Source: Sedimentisphaerales bacterium (GTDB taxonomy: Bacteria; Planctomycetota; Phycisphaerae; Sedimentisphaerales; Anaerobacaceae). Taken from it: DNA of 41,177 bases. Positions 6,970-16,772 of this stretch are shown here, one piece after another. A program made the translations under genes and the position numbers. Each line of letters starts with the position of its first letter. Position 1 is the first letter of the stretch. The notes under the pieces are model-generated. The model was not told where the DNA came from. It was given only the letters and a program-made list of their open reading frames with translations, and searched no databases. Where the stretch lies: NCBI GenBank assembly GCA_016930645.1, contig JAFGGH010000072.1, forward strand, positions 1 to 41,177, given 5' to 3'.

Positions 6970-9105
6970 TTATATATCTATAGTTTCGAGGTTGGCGTAT
7001 TTTAACATCAGGGTTTTTGTTTTTCCAGAATTGAATCTCACTGTTACGGTGCTGTTTTCACCAAGGTCGATAAGTTGTGTTATCCTGCCTAAACCGAATT
7101 TTTTGTGACGTACAAGTTGATTATAGCAAAATTGAATATCAGAGTCGGAAGTATCATAAGAAGGTTCGTATTCATTTTCAGCGTCGGAAGATTCTTCATT
7201 TTTTCCCTCGGCGCTAAAAGGTACACCAAGCTCGAATAAAAATTCCGAAGGGATAGTACGCATTAGCTGACCTCTGTATGTTCTGTAACGGGCGCAACTT
7301 ATGTTAAGCCTCAGCTTGGCTCGTGTTATGCCGACAAAAAACAAGCGGCGTTCTTCTTCGAGTTCATCATCATTTTCCGAGCTTCTTTCGTGCGGTAATA
7401 ATCCCTGTTCGGCGCCGATAATAAAAACGTTTTCAAATTCGAGACCTTTTGCGGTGTGCAGAGTCATTAGCGCGACTCTGTCCTGAGCGGTATCATAAGT
7501 GTCAGTGTCACTGAAAAGAGCGATTTGCTGTAAATAATCGAGCAGGCCGGGCTGGTCGGTACTTTTGTCGTATATAACCGAGGCATCTATCAAGGCGGTA
7601 ACATTATCAACCGCGTCTTTGTCGGCAGCGGCCTTTAAGGCAGCTTCCATCCCGGACAGCTTAAATACATTTTCTGCAAGAGGCTCGACAGTGCCATCAG
7701 TATCTTTTGTGAGATTTTCAATCATATCAATGAATGCGGCGATTTTTGTTTTTTGAGTGTTACCGAGAGATTCGATATTCGCCGCTTTTTTCATCGCATC
7801 GTACAGCATAAGATTGTTGGAGGATGCGTAAGCTTTGATTCTTTCGATTGAGGTTTTGCCTATCCCTCTTGCGGGAGTGTTGATGATTCGCAGCAGGGCG
7901 ACTTCATCGGATGGGTTAACCAGGATTTTCAGGTAGGCGAGGATGTCACGAATTTCTTTGCGGTTATAGAATTCGACTCCCCGCACAATCTGATATGGTA
8001 TTTTATGTTTAATAAACGCTTCTTCGAGCGGACGGGAAGAGGCGTTTATTCTGTAGAAAACAGCTATGTCTTTTAATGATACTTTCCGGTCGGCCAGTTC
8101 AGCGATTTTTTCAGCGATAGATTCGGCTTCATCGGACTCGTCTTCGGATACTGTGATTTCTACTTTCCCCTCAGAGGTTACAGTAGGTATTAAAGTTTTT
8201 TCTTTTCGGTTGATATTCTCTGCGATGAGCCGGTCGGCAATTTCGAGTATTGCAGCGGTGCTGCGGAAGTTCTGTTCGAGTTTTACTGTGGTAGCGCCGG
8301 GAAAATCCTTCTCGAAAGCAAGGATATTTGAAATATCCGCTCCCCGCCAGCGGTAAATGGACTGGTCGGGGTCACCGGTAACACAGATATTGTTGTGTGA
8401 AGAGACAAGGGCCTTTGCGATTCTGTATTGAGCGTGATTTGTATCCTGATATTCATCGATGAGCAGATATTTGAATCGCGTGCCAAGCTGCTGTCTTACT
8501 TCATCGTTGCGCTCCAGAAGAAAGGCTGTATATAAAAGCAGGTCGTCGAAATCCAAAGCATTATTTTCACAGAGTATTTGTTGATACCGGTTATAAAGTT
8601 TCGCCAGTGACTTACTGAAGAAATCGTCCGCCATTTCCTGAAAGGCATCAGCTTCAATCAGCTTGTTTTTCAACATAGAGACCGCATCGAGCATCCGTGC
8701 CGGGGGGAAATTGGAAGCTTCGAGGTTGCAGTCCTTAACAGCGTGCCTCATACAGGTTCTCTGCTCGGATTCGCTGTATATGGTAAAATTCGGCTTAATA
8801 TGCGTATATTCAGCATGACGCCTCAATATTCGAACGCAGAGAGAATGGAAGGTACTGATATGTGCTCCCGCAGAGGCTCCTAAGACAATTGCCCTTTGTT
8901 TCATTTCCTCAGCGGCTTTGTTTGTGAATGTTATGGCACAAATATTACCGGGATAAATTCCCGAATCTATAAGAGCTGCGATTCGGTGAGTAATCACCCG
9001 TGTTTTACCGCTGCCGGGCCCCGCTAAAATAAGTAAAGGACCATCTCTATGCAGCACAGCTTTTTTTTGGGAATCAGTAAGCTGTGACAATTCTTTGTTG
9101 CGCAT
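6970..9105 (-). CDS. uvrD: UvrD/PcrA-type DNA helicase
   Basis: 711 residues, a superfamily 1A 3'-5' helicase for repair and replication-transcription conflict. Visible motifs are the Q-motif LTDSQKKAVLH, Walker A GPGSGKTRVITHR (about 30-42), AITFTNKAAEEM, FHSLCVRILRRH, Walker B LLIDEYQDTNHAQY, GDPDQSIYRWRGA, QNFRSTAAIL, TLHTAKGLEFENVFI and FVGITRAK. The C-terminal end (FGLGRITQLIDLGENSTVTV) is the Tudor-like domain that contacts RNA polymerase in PcrA. There is no clear Shine-Dalgarno before the ATG, and it starts 20 nt after the TPR-like gene. PcrA versus UvrD naming cannot be settled from sequence alone. Confidence 0.95.
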   Translation of the reverse strand: MRNKELSQLTDSQKKAVLHRDGPLLILAGPGSGKTRVITHRIAALIDSGIYPGNICAITFTNKAAEEMKQRAIVLGASAGAHISTFHSLCVRILRRHAEYTHIKPNFTIYSESEQRTCMRHAVKDCNLEASNFPPARMLDAVSMLKNKLIEADAFQEMADDFFSKSLAKLYNRYQQILCENNALDFDDLLLYTAFLLERNDEVRQQLGTRFKYLLIDEYQDTNHAQYRIAKALVSSHNNICVTGDPDQSIYRWRGADISNILAFEKDFPGATTVKLEQNFRSTAAILEIADRLIAENINRKEKTLIPTVTSEGKVEITVSEDESDEAESIAEKIAELADRKVSLKDIAVFYRINASSRPLEEAFIKHKIPYQIVRGVEFYNRKEIRDILAYLKILVNPSDEVALLRIINTPARGIGKTSIERIKAYASSNNLMLYDAMKKAANIESLGNTQKTKIAAFIDMIENLTKDTDGTVEPLAENVFKLSGMEAALKAAADKDAVDNVTALIDASVIYDKSTDQPGLLDYLQQIALFSDTDTYDTAQDRVALMTLHTAKGLEFENVFIIGAEQGLLPHERSSENDDELEEERRLFFVGITRAKLRLNISCARYRTYRGQLMRTIPSEFLFELGVPFSAEGKNEESSDAENEYEPSYDTSDSDIQFCYNQLVRHKKFGLGRITQLIDLGENSTVTVRFNSGKTKTLMLKYANLETIDI

Positions 9106-9125
9106 AAGGCTGTTGTTGTCTTAAT

Positions 9126-10907
9126 TTAGGGTTGGCTGGATTGCTTTTCCCATTCTTCAAAGTACAAATTTTCCTCTTTTAGAAGTCTTTCGGCGAGGTC
9201 TGGCCTTTCGATTCTTATTCGTGCCGCCAGAGACCTTCTCATTTCTTCAGGATAAAACGGGCTGTTAAGGAAGTCAAGAAGGGCGATATACCGCAATTTA
9301 TCCATAGACGGCAGACCGAGTCGATGCTGTTCATCTTTGTATTGTTGTGTATATATCTGGTAAATTTCTTCAGCCATCTGTTCTCTGTTTACGGCCTGGT
9401 CGTCATCCCGCAGAGCGTACAGAAAGTAGCTTTCAGAAAGGAGCGGATTTATAATTGCTTTTGTGCTGGTAATCTCCAATGCTTCAAGCTGCTCACGGAT
9501 TCTTCTTCTCATAAAAGTAACCAAATCGACCTTGAAGTCATCACTTGGGTAAAGTTCTCTGATTTCGTTGTAAATTTTTCGCGCCTGTTCCTTTAAGCCT
9601 GCAAGGTAAAATTCCTCGACCGCGCTTTTTAGAAAATTGCGATGCCCGATTCTCATTCCTTCGTAGGCGCCAATATCTTTTTCTTTATATTTTTCAATGG
9701 TTTTCTTTACAGAGTCATCCATAGGTTGGAACATCCTGAAGTCGTATCTGAGGAAGACTGATTGTTCGAGCTGGGGCCTTCGGTCCGGCCTTAGTTGTAG
9801 CCATTCCTTCGGTAAGGACTGTGTATATATATACATTCTTCCATGTTCATAAAGGTTTTTCAGGCTGTGATTGACTATACGGTCTGTGTTTGTCTCCTCA
9901 ATTGAGAATTTTTCTTTGGAACCGGCCTGCAGGCCTTTTACCGCCCAGTAAATCGCGTGTGAATCGGCAAGACGCCAGTCAAGTGGAAGATGGTGATTCG
10001 GGTCCTTAAAATCAATTGGGCCGTATGTCTGGTTCATCTGCTGCATAAACTGTGGTTCGAGTTTCCAGACATTCCTGAGCTGGTAAGCTTTGGCAAAGAC
10101 GTCGAATTTTTCCAGTGTTTCGGTACCGCGGTATTTATCTATCACTCTGAAAGTCTCGGGTTTAAATTTATTAGGCTCGTTTCTGAGAGTCAGATATTGC
10201 GGCACTAACCGGCTCTCTTCGGAAAAGGAATTGTCTGTGGCTGTAAGGTCTTTTATAAACTGTACTATATTAAGATCTGTTTTTATTTTTTCAAGAGACT
10301 TTGGAGATTCGGCGAGTTTCCGAAAATACTCTTCTGTTGCCGCGACCAATAGCGGCTCCATAGATTTGGCAAGCTGGAGCTTATAGTATAAATGAGCATC
10401 GTCGGTAATGTCTCCGATTTTGTGTTGAAAAATTCTGGCGAGTTCCCTGTACAGACTGATGTCATTTGGATTATAGACGATGCCTCTGTCCCTGAGAAGT
10501 TCGTAACCATTTTTAACCCAGTGCCATCTTTGTTCCGGCTGAGATGCCGGTAAAGCCACAGAAATGTTATACGCCATATTCCACGCGTGGAATTCCCATA
10601 CTTCAGTTAAACGGGGCTGTAATGTAACTATCCATTCGGCTATCTGTTTTGCATCGAAAAACTGTCCTTTTTCTTTCAAAGTTTCGGCGCGTATCCATAA
10701 TATATCAACGATAAGACCCCGAAAAGCGCCCAAAGCGATTGTGGCAAATGCCAGCGAAGGCGGTGCATTTTCAAGAGGTTCATTGCGAACCAGGTTCATT
10801 TGTTTTCTGTGTTTATTGATGGAATCGAGCTGGCTGCCGGCTACTATAAGCCCGGCCAGTGCAACTACAACAGCAATCAAACAAATTATATAGTCTCGAG
10901 AACGCAT
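9126..10907 (-). CDS. Membrane-anchored TPR-like protein
   Basis: 593 residues of unknown function. One N-terminal membrane helix (about 7-24) is followed by a long predominantly helical soluble region. The conserved-looking section is at residues about 55-190: GAFRGLIVDILWIRAETLKE, AEWIVTLQPRLTEVWEFHAW, NMAYNISVALP, NGYELLRDRGIVYNPND, ISLYRELARIFQHKIGD. It is arranged as helical pairs like tetratricopeptide repeats. I recall similar proteins in verrucomicrobial and planctomycetal genomes, uncharacterised. It follows the ABC permease by 24 nt, so it may be a periplasmic partner of that transporter; this is inference from position. Confidence 0.75.
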   Translation of the reverse strand: MRSRDYIICLIAVVVALAGLIVAGSQLDSINKHRKQMNLVRNEPLENAPPSLAFATIALGAFRGLIVDILWIRAETLKEKGQFFDAKQIAEWIVTLQPRLTEVWEFHAWNMAYNISVALPASQPEQRWHWVKNGYELLRDRGIVYNPNDISLYRELARIFQHKIGDITDDAHLYYKLQLAKSMEPLLVAATEEYFRKLAESPKSLEKIKTDLNIVQFIKDLTATDNSFSEESRLVPQYLTLRNEPNKFKPETFRVIDKYRGTETLEKFDVFAKAYQLRNVWKLEPQFMQQMNQTYGPIDFKDPNHHLPLDWRLADSHAIYWAVKGLQAGSKEKFSIEETNTDRIVNHSLKNLYEHGRMYIYTQSLPKEWLQLRPDRRPQLEQSVFLRYDFRMFQPMDDSVKKTIEKYKEKDIGAYEGMRIGHRNFLKSAVEEFYLAGLKEQARKIYNEIRELYPSDDFKVDLVTFMRRRIREQLEALEITSTKAIINPLLSESYFLYALRDDDQAVNREQMAEEIYQIYTQQYKDEQHRLGLPSMDKLRYIALLDFLNSPFYPEEMRRSLAARIRIERPDLAERLLKEENLYFEEWEKQSSQP

Positions 10908-10931
10908 AATTAACGGGTATAAGCTGAGCTG

Positions 10932-12302
10932 TTAAACTGTGATTTTTGCTATTTCTTTAAACTTAAATATTAAGACGGAAAAAGCTAATATTATTCCTGA
11001 TTTCAGAAGAATCATAGAAGCCGCGATTTCAGCGATAACCGCAATGCTTATTAATCTTGCCGGAATAAGGTATTTAGATGGCGTATAATAATCGAAGTGC
11101 GGTATTAGTTTTATAAAAGGCATAATAGTATATTCATAAAAGATGTTGATGTTATCGCCGGGGGAATCAAGAGATTCTGTAATGAAACCGCTCAATATCG
11201 CCGTGCAAAACAATGAAAGGCAAAGAAGAATCGCTACGGGAAATGAGAGAAATGTTGCCGCTAAGGTTCCAAGGGCCGCCAGGAAAAACAATTTGGCAAA
11301 TATCATAAAGACGGCCCTGATATAGTTCGATGTAAAGCCGCCTGCCTTATAAAGGATTTCAAGGCCTTCTTCTTCTCCGGAAGGGAAAATTACGACGGTG
11401 TTATTAATCGGCGGATTGAGAAAAGCGACACCGAAATAACCGTCGGCGGCGACGGCATCAGCCGGTACCTCAAATTCCCTGGTGATTCCTAAAATGTCCT
11501 TTCGTTCGATAAAATATGTTCTGCCCGGCCCGGATGTTATCGGTGATATCTGCCTGAGGTCTCCAACGGCCCAGAGACCGTATATATTCATATCCGGCGG
11601 GTTTATGGCAACATCGTATTGGAATCTTATAAATATTTTTTGCCCTCGGCCTGAAACTTTGACGTTTTCAAAGTCCCACTGGATTTGCCTGCCGACAGGC
11701 ACGGCGCGTTTCTCCATTTGTTTTATATAGGTGAGGTTTCGCATTATACTGTTATAGCTCATCCCTTTAGGAAGCTGCTCATTTTTTTTTAGTTTAAGAT
11801 AAATTTCTCTGACTTCCTCACGGACATCCGGCTTTGGAGGTATAATTGACGCTCTTGCCGTGAAGAATTCGTTTTCAAGCTGCTGCTTTTGCTGAGGGTC
11901 GGCTTTGTAATGGTATGGTATATATAAGATTATTGAATAGATTATGGCTGATACCGGTATTAAGATAATTAAATCGAGCATTACAACGCCGAGAAACTTG
12001 CCCATTAGCAGTTCGATTCTGCGTATCGGTTTTGTAAGGACGGTGTAAATCCTTTTTTGTTTGATATCATCGGTCAAACTGAAAGTGGCGACAATAATCG
12101 TAAGTATCGAAAGTAAAAGACTAACCAGTGCCAGTGAGTATGTAGTAAAACTTTGCAGTCTGCCTTTTATTGTACCGTCGCCGCTCATTGTCAGGCCCAT
12201 AATGGGAATGATGATAATCATCAGCAGGATAAATGCCGCCGCTATTTTCATTCGAATTGCCTGACGGATTGTATTTCGGGCCACCGCCCAGATGCTACGC
12301 AT
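10932..12302 (-). CDS. ABC-2 type transporter permease
   Basis: 456 residues from the ATG at 12302 (MRSIWAVARNTIRQAIRMK), which has a good GGGAGAGC Shine-Dalgarno and overlaps the ATPase gene by 8 nt; an in-frame ATG at 12326 is less likely. N-terminal membrane helices (about 15-135) include the motif VLTKPIRRIELLMGKFLGVV, typical of ABC-2 permeases of the NatB/ABC2_membrane type. A large soluble loop of roughly 190 residues (about 135-320) contains beta-rich segments and would be extracytoplasmic. Further helices at about 325-450 complete the membrane domain. It pairs with the ATPase directly upstream. The substrate is unknown. Confidence 0.85.
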   Translation of the reverse strand: MRSIWAVARNTIRQAIRMKIAAAFILLMIIIIPIMGLTMSGDGTIKGRLQSFTTYSLALVSLLLSILTIIVATFSLTDDIKQKRIYTVLTKPIRRIELLMGKFLGVVMLDLIILIPVSAIIYSIILYIPYHYKADPQQKQQLENEFFTARASIIPPKPDVREEVREIYLKLKKNEQLPKGMSYNSIMRNLTYIKQMEKRAVPVGRQIQWDFENVKVSGRGQKIFIRFQYDVAINPPDMNIYGLWAVGDLRQISPITSGPGRTYFIERKDILGITREFEVPADAVAADGYFGVAFLNPPINNTVVIFPSGEEEGLEILYKAGGFTSNYIRAVFMIFAKLFFLAALGTLAATFLSFPVAILLCLSLFCTAILSGFITESLDSPGDNINIFYEYTIMPFIKLIPHFDYYTPSKYLIPARLISIAVIAEIAASMILLKSGIILAFSVLIFKFKEIAKITV

Positions 12303-13521
12303 TTCCAGCTCTCCCTTTATTTTCATCTGCCTGCTTATCAGCGTTGTCTGTTTGGGAATCTGTTAATTCTTTAAGAAGGTCTTCGCGGATTTTTTCTTCC
12401 TCTTCAGTTTCTGAGGCGATCTGTTCTTTTTGTTCTACCGGCTTTGGTCCGTCTTCCTGTCCGGTCAGTTTTCTAATTAATTCCGTATCTGGCCGCTGTT
12501 CGATATGAACTTCAGCGGGCTTTTGAGTCTGTACGGGTTCGGATTTCGGCTCTTTTTGAGTTTCTGCAGTTACCAGTTTGTCGAGAATGCCTTTTTCTTT
12601 GTCTTTGGCTGTAAGGAACTCACCTATCTGAGTTGTACTGACCGCCCCGGAAGTGGTTGCGGCTTTTGTCTGAGCTTTGGCAACGGTGCGAATGAAGAAC
12701 GACTCGAGTTTTTCCATGGGAGACGTTATTTCAAAATCCTTTTTTTCGGCGATGATAAGCCCCTTTATACTTTCTATAGTCGAAGGATTTAATGAGTCGG
12801 ATATAATTTGAGTCTTGTAAGTTTGTTGAAGGAGATCTTTGACCTTTCCTTCAGCCTGGATTGAGCCGCCGTATAATATGGAGATTCTGTCGCACACGTC
12901 CTCGACATCAGCGAGCAGGTGACTACAGAGAAGAACTGTTTTGCCTCTTTTTGCCAGCTCGGCAATCAGGTCTTTGATTTGTCTTGTTCCAATGGGGTCG
13001 AGACCGGTTGTAGGCTCGTCGAGAATCAACAAGTCAGGGTCGTTTATCAGCGCCTGCGCCAAGCCAATTCTTCTTGCCATACCTTTTGAGAAGGTGCCGA
13101 CCTGCCTGTTAGCCGCGGCTCTCAGGCCTACCATGTCAAGCAATGCTTCGATTCTTGATTTGCGTACTCTTGCAGGCAGCGAAAACAAGCTTGCGTAAAA
13201 GTCAAGGATTTCCCGTGCCGTAAGATATTTATACAGATAAGATTCTTCAGGCAGGAAACCTATACGTGAGCTGATTTTAGTAGTAGTGGCATCTCCGCCA
13301 AGGACGAGAGTTTTGCCTTTTGTCGGATGCAAAAGACCGAGCAACAGCTTAATTGTTGTGGTTTTACCCGACCCGTTAGGCCCCAGCAGCCCGAAGACCT
13401 CGTTATACCTGACTTGGAGGTTCAGATTGTTTACAGCGGTAACTTTCGCTCGTCCCCAGAGGTCGGAGAATATTTTTGTCAGCGAAAAAGTTTCAATGGC
13501 GTATTTATTGTTTTGCATCAT
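12295..13521 (-). CDS. ABC transporter ATP-binding protein with long C-terminal tail
   Basis: 408 residues. The first 225 or so form a complete ABC ATPase: Walker A GPNGSGKT (47-54), signature FSKGMARR, Walker B LLILDEPTTGLDP, and the switch region LLCSHLLADVEDVCD. It belongs to the CcmA/NatA-like group that drives ABC-2 permeases. Beyond the usual end, about residues 290-408 are a low-complexity Lys/Glu/Gln/Pro-rich extension without recognised domain. Two consecutive ATGs (13521, 13518) give an uncertain first residue. It overlaps the permease by 8 nt and follows the P-type ATPase by 48 nt, the largest gap in the cluster. Confidence 0.93.
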   Translation of the reverse strand: MMQNNKYAIETFSLTKIFSDLWGRAKVTAVNNLNLQVRYNEVFGLLGPNGSGKTTTIKLLLGLLHPTKGKTLVLGGDATTTKISSRIGFLPEESYLYKYLTAREILDFYASLFSLPARVRKSRIEALLDMVGLRAAANRQVGTFSKGMARRIGLAQALINDPDLLILDEPTTGLDPIGTRQIKDLIAELAKRGKTVLLCSHLLADVEDVCDRISILYGGSIQAEGKVKDLLQQTYKTQIISDSLNPSTIESIKGLIIAEKKDFEITSPMEKLESFFIRTVAKAQTKAATTSGAVSTTQIGEFLTAKDKEKGILDKLVTAETQKEPKSEPVQTQKPAEVHIEQRPDTELIRKLTGQEDGPKPVEQKEQIASETEEEEKIREDLLKELTDSQTDNADKQADENKGRAGNA

Positions 13522-13569
13522 AATTCAATATAGATTGTATGAGAATATTTTTCCGGCCAGATTAATTTG

Positions 13570-15513
13570 TCAGCCTTGCATCTGCGGCAATGGATGCTGA
13601 AGCTCTTCTCCGTAACGAACCAGCCTGGCGCTGTTAAATACAACAACGAGTGAACTTAGAAAATGCAGTACCGCTGCCATTTTCGGATTAATCATAAATG
13701 AGAAGATGATTCCCAAAATTATAAAGCTGACGCCAAAACCAATGTTCCAGAAAATAACAGTCCTTGTTTTGCGGGAAAGCTTGACTAAAAACGGCAGCCT
13801 TTTCAAATCATCGCTCAGCAGGGCGATAGAAGCTGAATTTATCGCGACATCGCTGCCTGCCGCTCCCATCGCGATACCGAGGTCGCCCGCCGCAAGGGCA
13901 GGGGCGTCATTGATACCATCGCCGACAACAACCACGGTATGTCCCTGCTCTTTGACTTTTTCGACGATGGATAATTTATCCTGAGGCAGACAATTGGCCT
14001 TGAAGTCCGTACAGCCAAGCTCGCCGGCAACCCTGTTTGCGACTTCTTCACGGTCTCCGGTGAGCATAGTTACCCGCTTGACTCCAAGATCGAACAGTTC
14101 TTTTACCGCTTGTTGGGCTTCGGGCCTGGTTTTGTCCTGCATGCCGATCCAGCCGATACATGTCGAGCCTTTGGCAATGTACAAGGTGCTGAATCCCTGC
14201 TCTTCATGCATTGCCGGGTCGGGTACATTATCCGTGTTTATATTGTTTTCTTTGAGAAAGGTGTCCCTGCCTACTATGACACGTTCGGAATTAATAGTTG
14301 CCGTTACACCTTTACCGGGTGTTTCTTTGAAGTTTTCAGCTTTTTGCAGCGTGAGGTTTGCCTCTTTTGCTACCTGCTGCAACGCTCTTGCGGCGGGGTG
14401 CTTACTCATTTGCTCGGCCGATGCCGCCGCGTTTAGAAGGTCAGCCGGTTCGACATTTTCTGCGGGAGTCAGCCTGGTAACATAAAGCCTGCCGGTAGTA
14501 ACAGTTCCGGTTTTGTCGAATATCATTGCGGTAATTCTGCCTGCAATTTCTAAATCCGCTACGTTTTTGACTAAGATACCCAGTCTTGCCGAAGCGCTTA
14601 TCGCCGCTACCATAGCTGTTGGTGTCGCCAGAATCAAGCTGCAGGGACAGGCGATGATGAGAATGGTAATAGCCTGATTCCAGTTCTTCGTAAAGAAAAG
14701 AAAAATGACCGCTATCATTAGAATCGTCGGAACATACCATTTTACGTATTGTTCGATAATTCTGACGATAGGAATTTTTGTTTGCTCAGCCTGTATAATC
14801 AGCGATTGAACTTTACCGAGTGTAGTGTCTTTACCGGCTTTGGTAACTTTAAATTCGAGCATACCAGTAAGGTTATTGGTACCGGCAAAAACCTGCATAC
14901 CGGGTACTTTATCGACAGGCAGTGATTCACCCGTAATTGACGCTTCATTGATACTGCTCATACCGCTTACCACCTCGCCGTCAGCAGGTATGTTGTCTCC
15001 GGGACGTACTCGCACTATGTCTGCCGGTTTTAGCTGGCTGACTTTGATTTCTTTTTCCGAGCCGTCCGGAGAAAGCAAGTATGCTTTTTTGGGTGTAAGT
15101 TTTATCAGCGATTCGATTGAAGCGCGGGCGCCGAGAGCTGTTCTGGTTTCTACAAGCTCGCTCAACAGCATAAAGAAGGCTACGATACCGGCTGTGGCAT
15201 AATTTTCCGTGGCAAAACAAGCAAGGATGGCAAGGGCGGCCAGCTCATCCATGTGCGAATGTCTCTGGATAAGACATTTTAAGGCATGCCAAAGTATCGG
15301 CACCGACAATAGTATAGCTCCTGCCAGCGCTAATAGTTGCGTCTGGAAGCTGCTTGGCCCGTATAAAAAGCCGAAACGTGCAAGACCGCTTGTAACCAGC
15401 AATGTTCCGCCTGTCAGTGTTAAAATCAGAGCAATACTGACCCTGACCTGTTTGCCGTGAGTTTCATAACCTTCCAGCTCGGTTTGTTTAATATGTAAAT
15501 GCTGATGAACCAT
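13570..15513 (-). CDS. P1B-type heavy-metal ATPase
   Basis: 647 residues, inner-membrane metal exporter. The catalytic core has the phosphorylation site DKTGTVTTG (Asp333), the metal-binding CPC of the transmembrane helix (Cys289-Pro-Cys291 in IIACPCSLILATPTAM), TGES in the actuator domain, the KHPAARAL nucleotide-binding motif and GDGINDAPAL. There is no N-terminal HMA metal-binding domain; only a short His-containing start (MVHQHLHI). Zn/Cd/Pb or Cu specificity cannot be fixed; the C-terminal helix with LHFLSSLVVVFNSARL is more like the Zn/Cd/Pb subgroup than CopA. It lies between an SPFH gene (24-nt gap) and the ABC ATPase (48 nt). Confidence 0.92.
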   Translation of the reverse strand: MVHQHLHIKQTELEGYETHGKQVRVSIALILTLTGGTLLVTSGLARFGFLYGPSSFQTQLLALAGAILLSVPILWHALKCLIQRHSHMDELAALAILACFATENYATAGIVAFFMLLSELVETRTALGARASIESLIKLTPKKAYLLSPDGSEKEIKVSQLKPADIVRVRPGDNIPADGEVVSGMSSINEASITGESLPVDKVPGMQVFAGTNNLTGMLEFKVTKAGKDTTLGKVQSLIIQAEQTKIPIVRIIEQYVKWYVPTILMIAVIFLFFTKNWNQAITILIIACPCSLILATPTAMVAAISASARLGILVKNVADLEIAGRITAMIFDKTGTVTTGRLYVTRLTPAENVEPADLLNAAASAEQMSKHPAARALQQVAKEANLTLQKAENFKETPGKGVTATINSERVIVGRDTFLKENNINTDNVPDPAMHEEQGFSTLYIAKGSTCIGWIGMQDKTRPEAQQAVKELFDLGVKRVTMLTGDREEVANRVAGELGCTDFKANCLPQDKLSIVEKVKEQGHTVVVVGDGINDAPALAAGDLGIAMGAAGSDVAINSASIALLSDDLKRLPFLVKLSRKTRTVIFWNIGFGVSFIILGIIFSFMINPKMAAVLHFLSSLVVVFNSARLVRYGEELQHPLPQMQG

Positions 15514-15537
15514 TTATTCGTATCTCTTGAAACTTTC

Positions 15538-16743
15538 TTATTGTTTATTTCCCTTGCTTTTATCTTCTTCGGTTTTCTTTTTTATAGTCGGGTCGCGGTT
15601 TAGCTCTATTCTTATTTCGCTGCCCCTGGCCGAACCTGTCGGTTGAATAATCATTTTTTCATCTACGTTTTCGAGTATGCTCTTAATCGCTTGGCGATAT
15701 CTTTCCTGGACGACAAGCTTAGGCCGTTTTCTGTATTCAGGCAAAAGCTGGTTAAAGAACTCGGCATTGGCCTGGGCCGATTCGACTATCTGTCTTTTGA
15801 ACGCATTTGCGTTGGCGATTTTTTCAGCTGATTGACCTTCAGCTTCGTTTTTTGTTTTATCCGCCTCGGCTTCGGCTTTGGAGATCTCCGTTTCACGGAT
15901 ATTGATTGACTGAATGAGTTTCTGAAAAGCCGCGTTGACCTGTCTTGGCGGCGCCTTGTCTTCGAGCTGAACGGACACAACCCTGATTCCGCATTCGATA
16001 TTATCGAGCTTTTGTTGTAGCCGCCTTTCAACCCTTTCTGTAATGATCGCAATTTTATCATATAAAACATCATCAATGGTAAAATTGACAATAGTGCTGA
16101 TAACTGAGTCGGCGAAAATATCTTTTAAAATTGGTGTTATGTTTTCAATAAGAACATCGGAATAGTTCTGACCCGGCTGGATACTTTCCCAGTCAATAAA
16201 GACATTCTTAAAGAAAAGCTCCGGATTTTCGATTTGATATGTTAGCTGCCACATGGTATGAACGATGTTATAATCACTTTCCGGAGAATCCGTTAATTTC
16301 TGCTTTTCGCTGCGAGTCAGGCTGTAACCTTCCCGAAGAGGATTAATCGTGGGCCCGAAGTTGGGTCTGGTTTTTGGAGAGTCCGGCAGTTTCCTTTCCT
16401 CATACCACAACTCGTCGAGAACCAGATTAACTTTTTTAGCAACCGGAATTCTTACCAGCTCTTCAATCGGGTAAGGCCAAATCCAGTGACCGCCTGATTT
16501 GAGTATTCTTTTGTCTCCCTGCCCGCGGATTTTGCCGAATTGAAGCACAATGCCTTTTTCGTCCGCGCCGATTTCCCTCCAGCCGGAAATTATAAAGACA
16601 AGCGCAATTACAGCCATAATAATCTGCAGCAGAATAAAACTTGCCCGAAGGGCGTCAGAAAGAAACTTGCTTGCCAAATCCTGTGGCGGATTTGCCTGAA
16701 TTTGGTCTTTATTTTGTTGTTCTTTGTTTTCCTGTTCAGTCAT
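15538..16743 (-). CDS. SPFH/band-7 protein, HflK-like
   Basis: 401 residues. A cytoplasmic start of about 32 residues rich in Gln/Asn/Lys precedes one membrane helix (about 33-55, ASFILLQIIMAVIALVFIIS) and then the SPFH domain (ADEKGIVLQFGKIRG, GGHWIWPYPIEEL). A helical, Ala/Glu/Lys-rich stalk (about 270-320, ISKAEAEADKTKNEAEGQSA) and a charged tail follow. Such proteins form membrane rings around proteases or microdomains; with HflK/HflC the partner is FtsH, but no ftsH is nearby. It is the third of three adjacent SPFH genes. A plausible purine-rich ribosome site precedes the ATG. Confidence 0.88.
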   Translation of the reverse strand: MTEQENKEQQNKDQIQANPPQDLASKFLSDALRASFILLQIIMAVIALVFIISGWREIGADEKGIVLQFGKIRGQGDKRILKSGGHWIWPYPIEELVRIPVAKKVNLVLDELWYEERKLPDSPKTRPNFGPTINPLREGYSLTRSEKQKLTDSPESDYNIVHTMWQLTYQIENPELFFKNVFIDWESIQPGQNYSDVLIENITPILKDIFADSVISTIVNFTIDDVLYDKIAIITERVERRLQQKLDNIECGIRVVSVQLEDKAPPRQVNAAFQKLIQSINIRETEISKAEAEADKTKNEAEGQSAEKIANANAFKRQIVESAQANAEFFNQLLPEYRKRPKLVVQERYRQAIKSILENVDEKMIIQPTGSARGSEIRIELNRDPTIKKKTEEDKSKGNKQ

Positions 16744-16772
16744 TCTTTTTGTTCGTTAAGTTTAATATTTTA

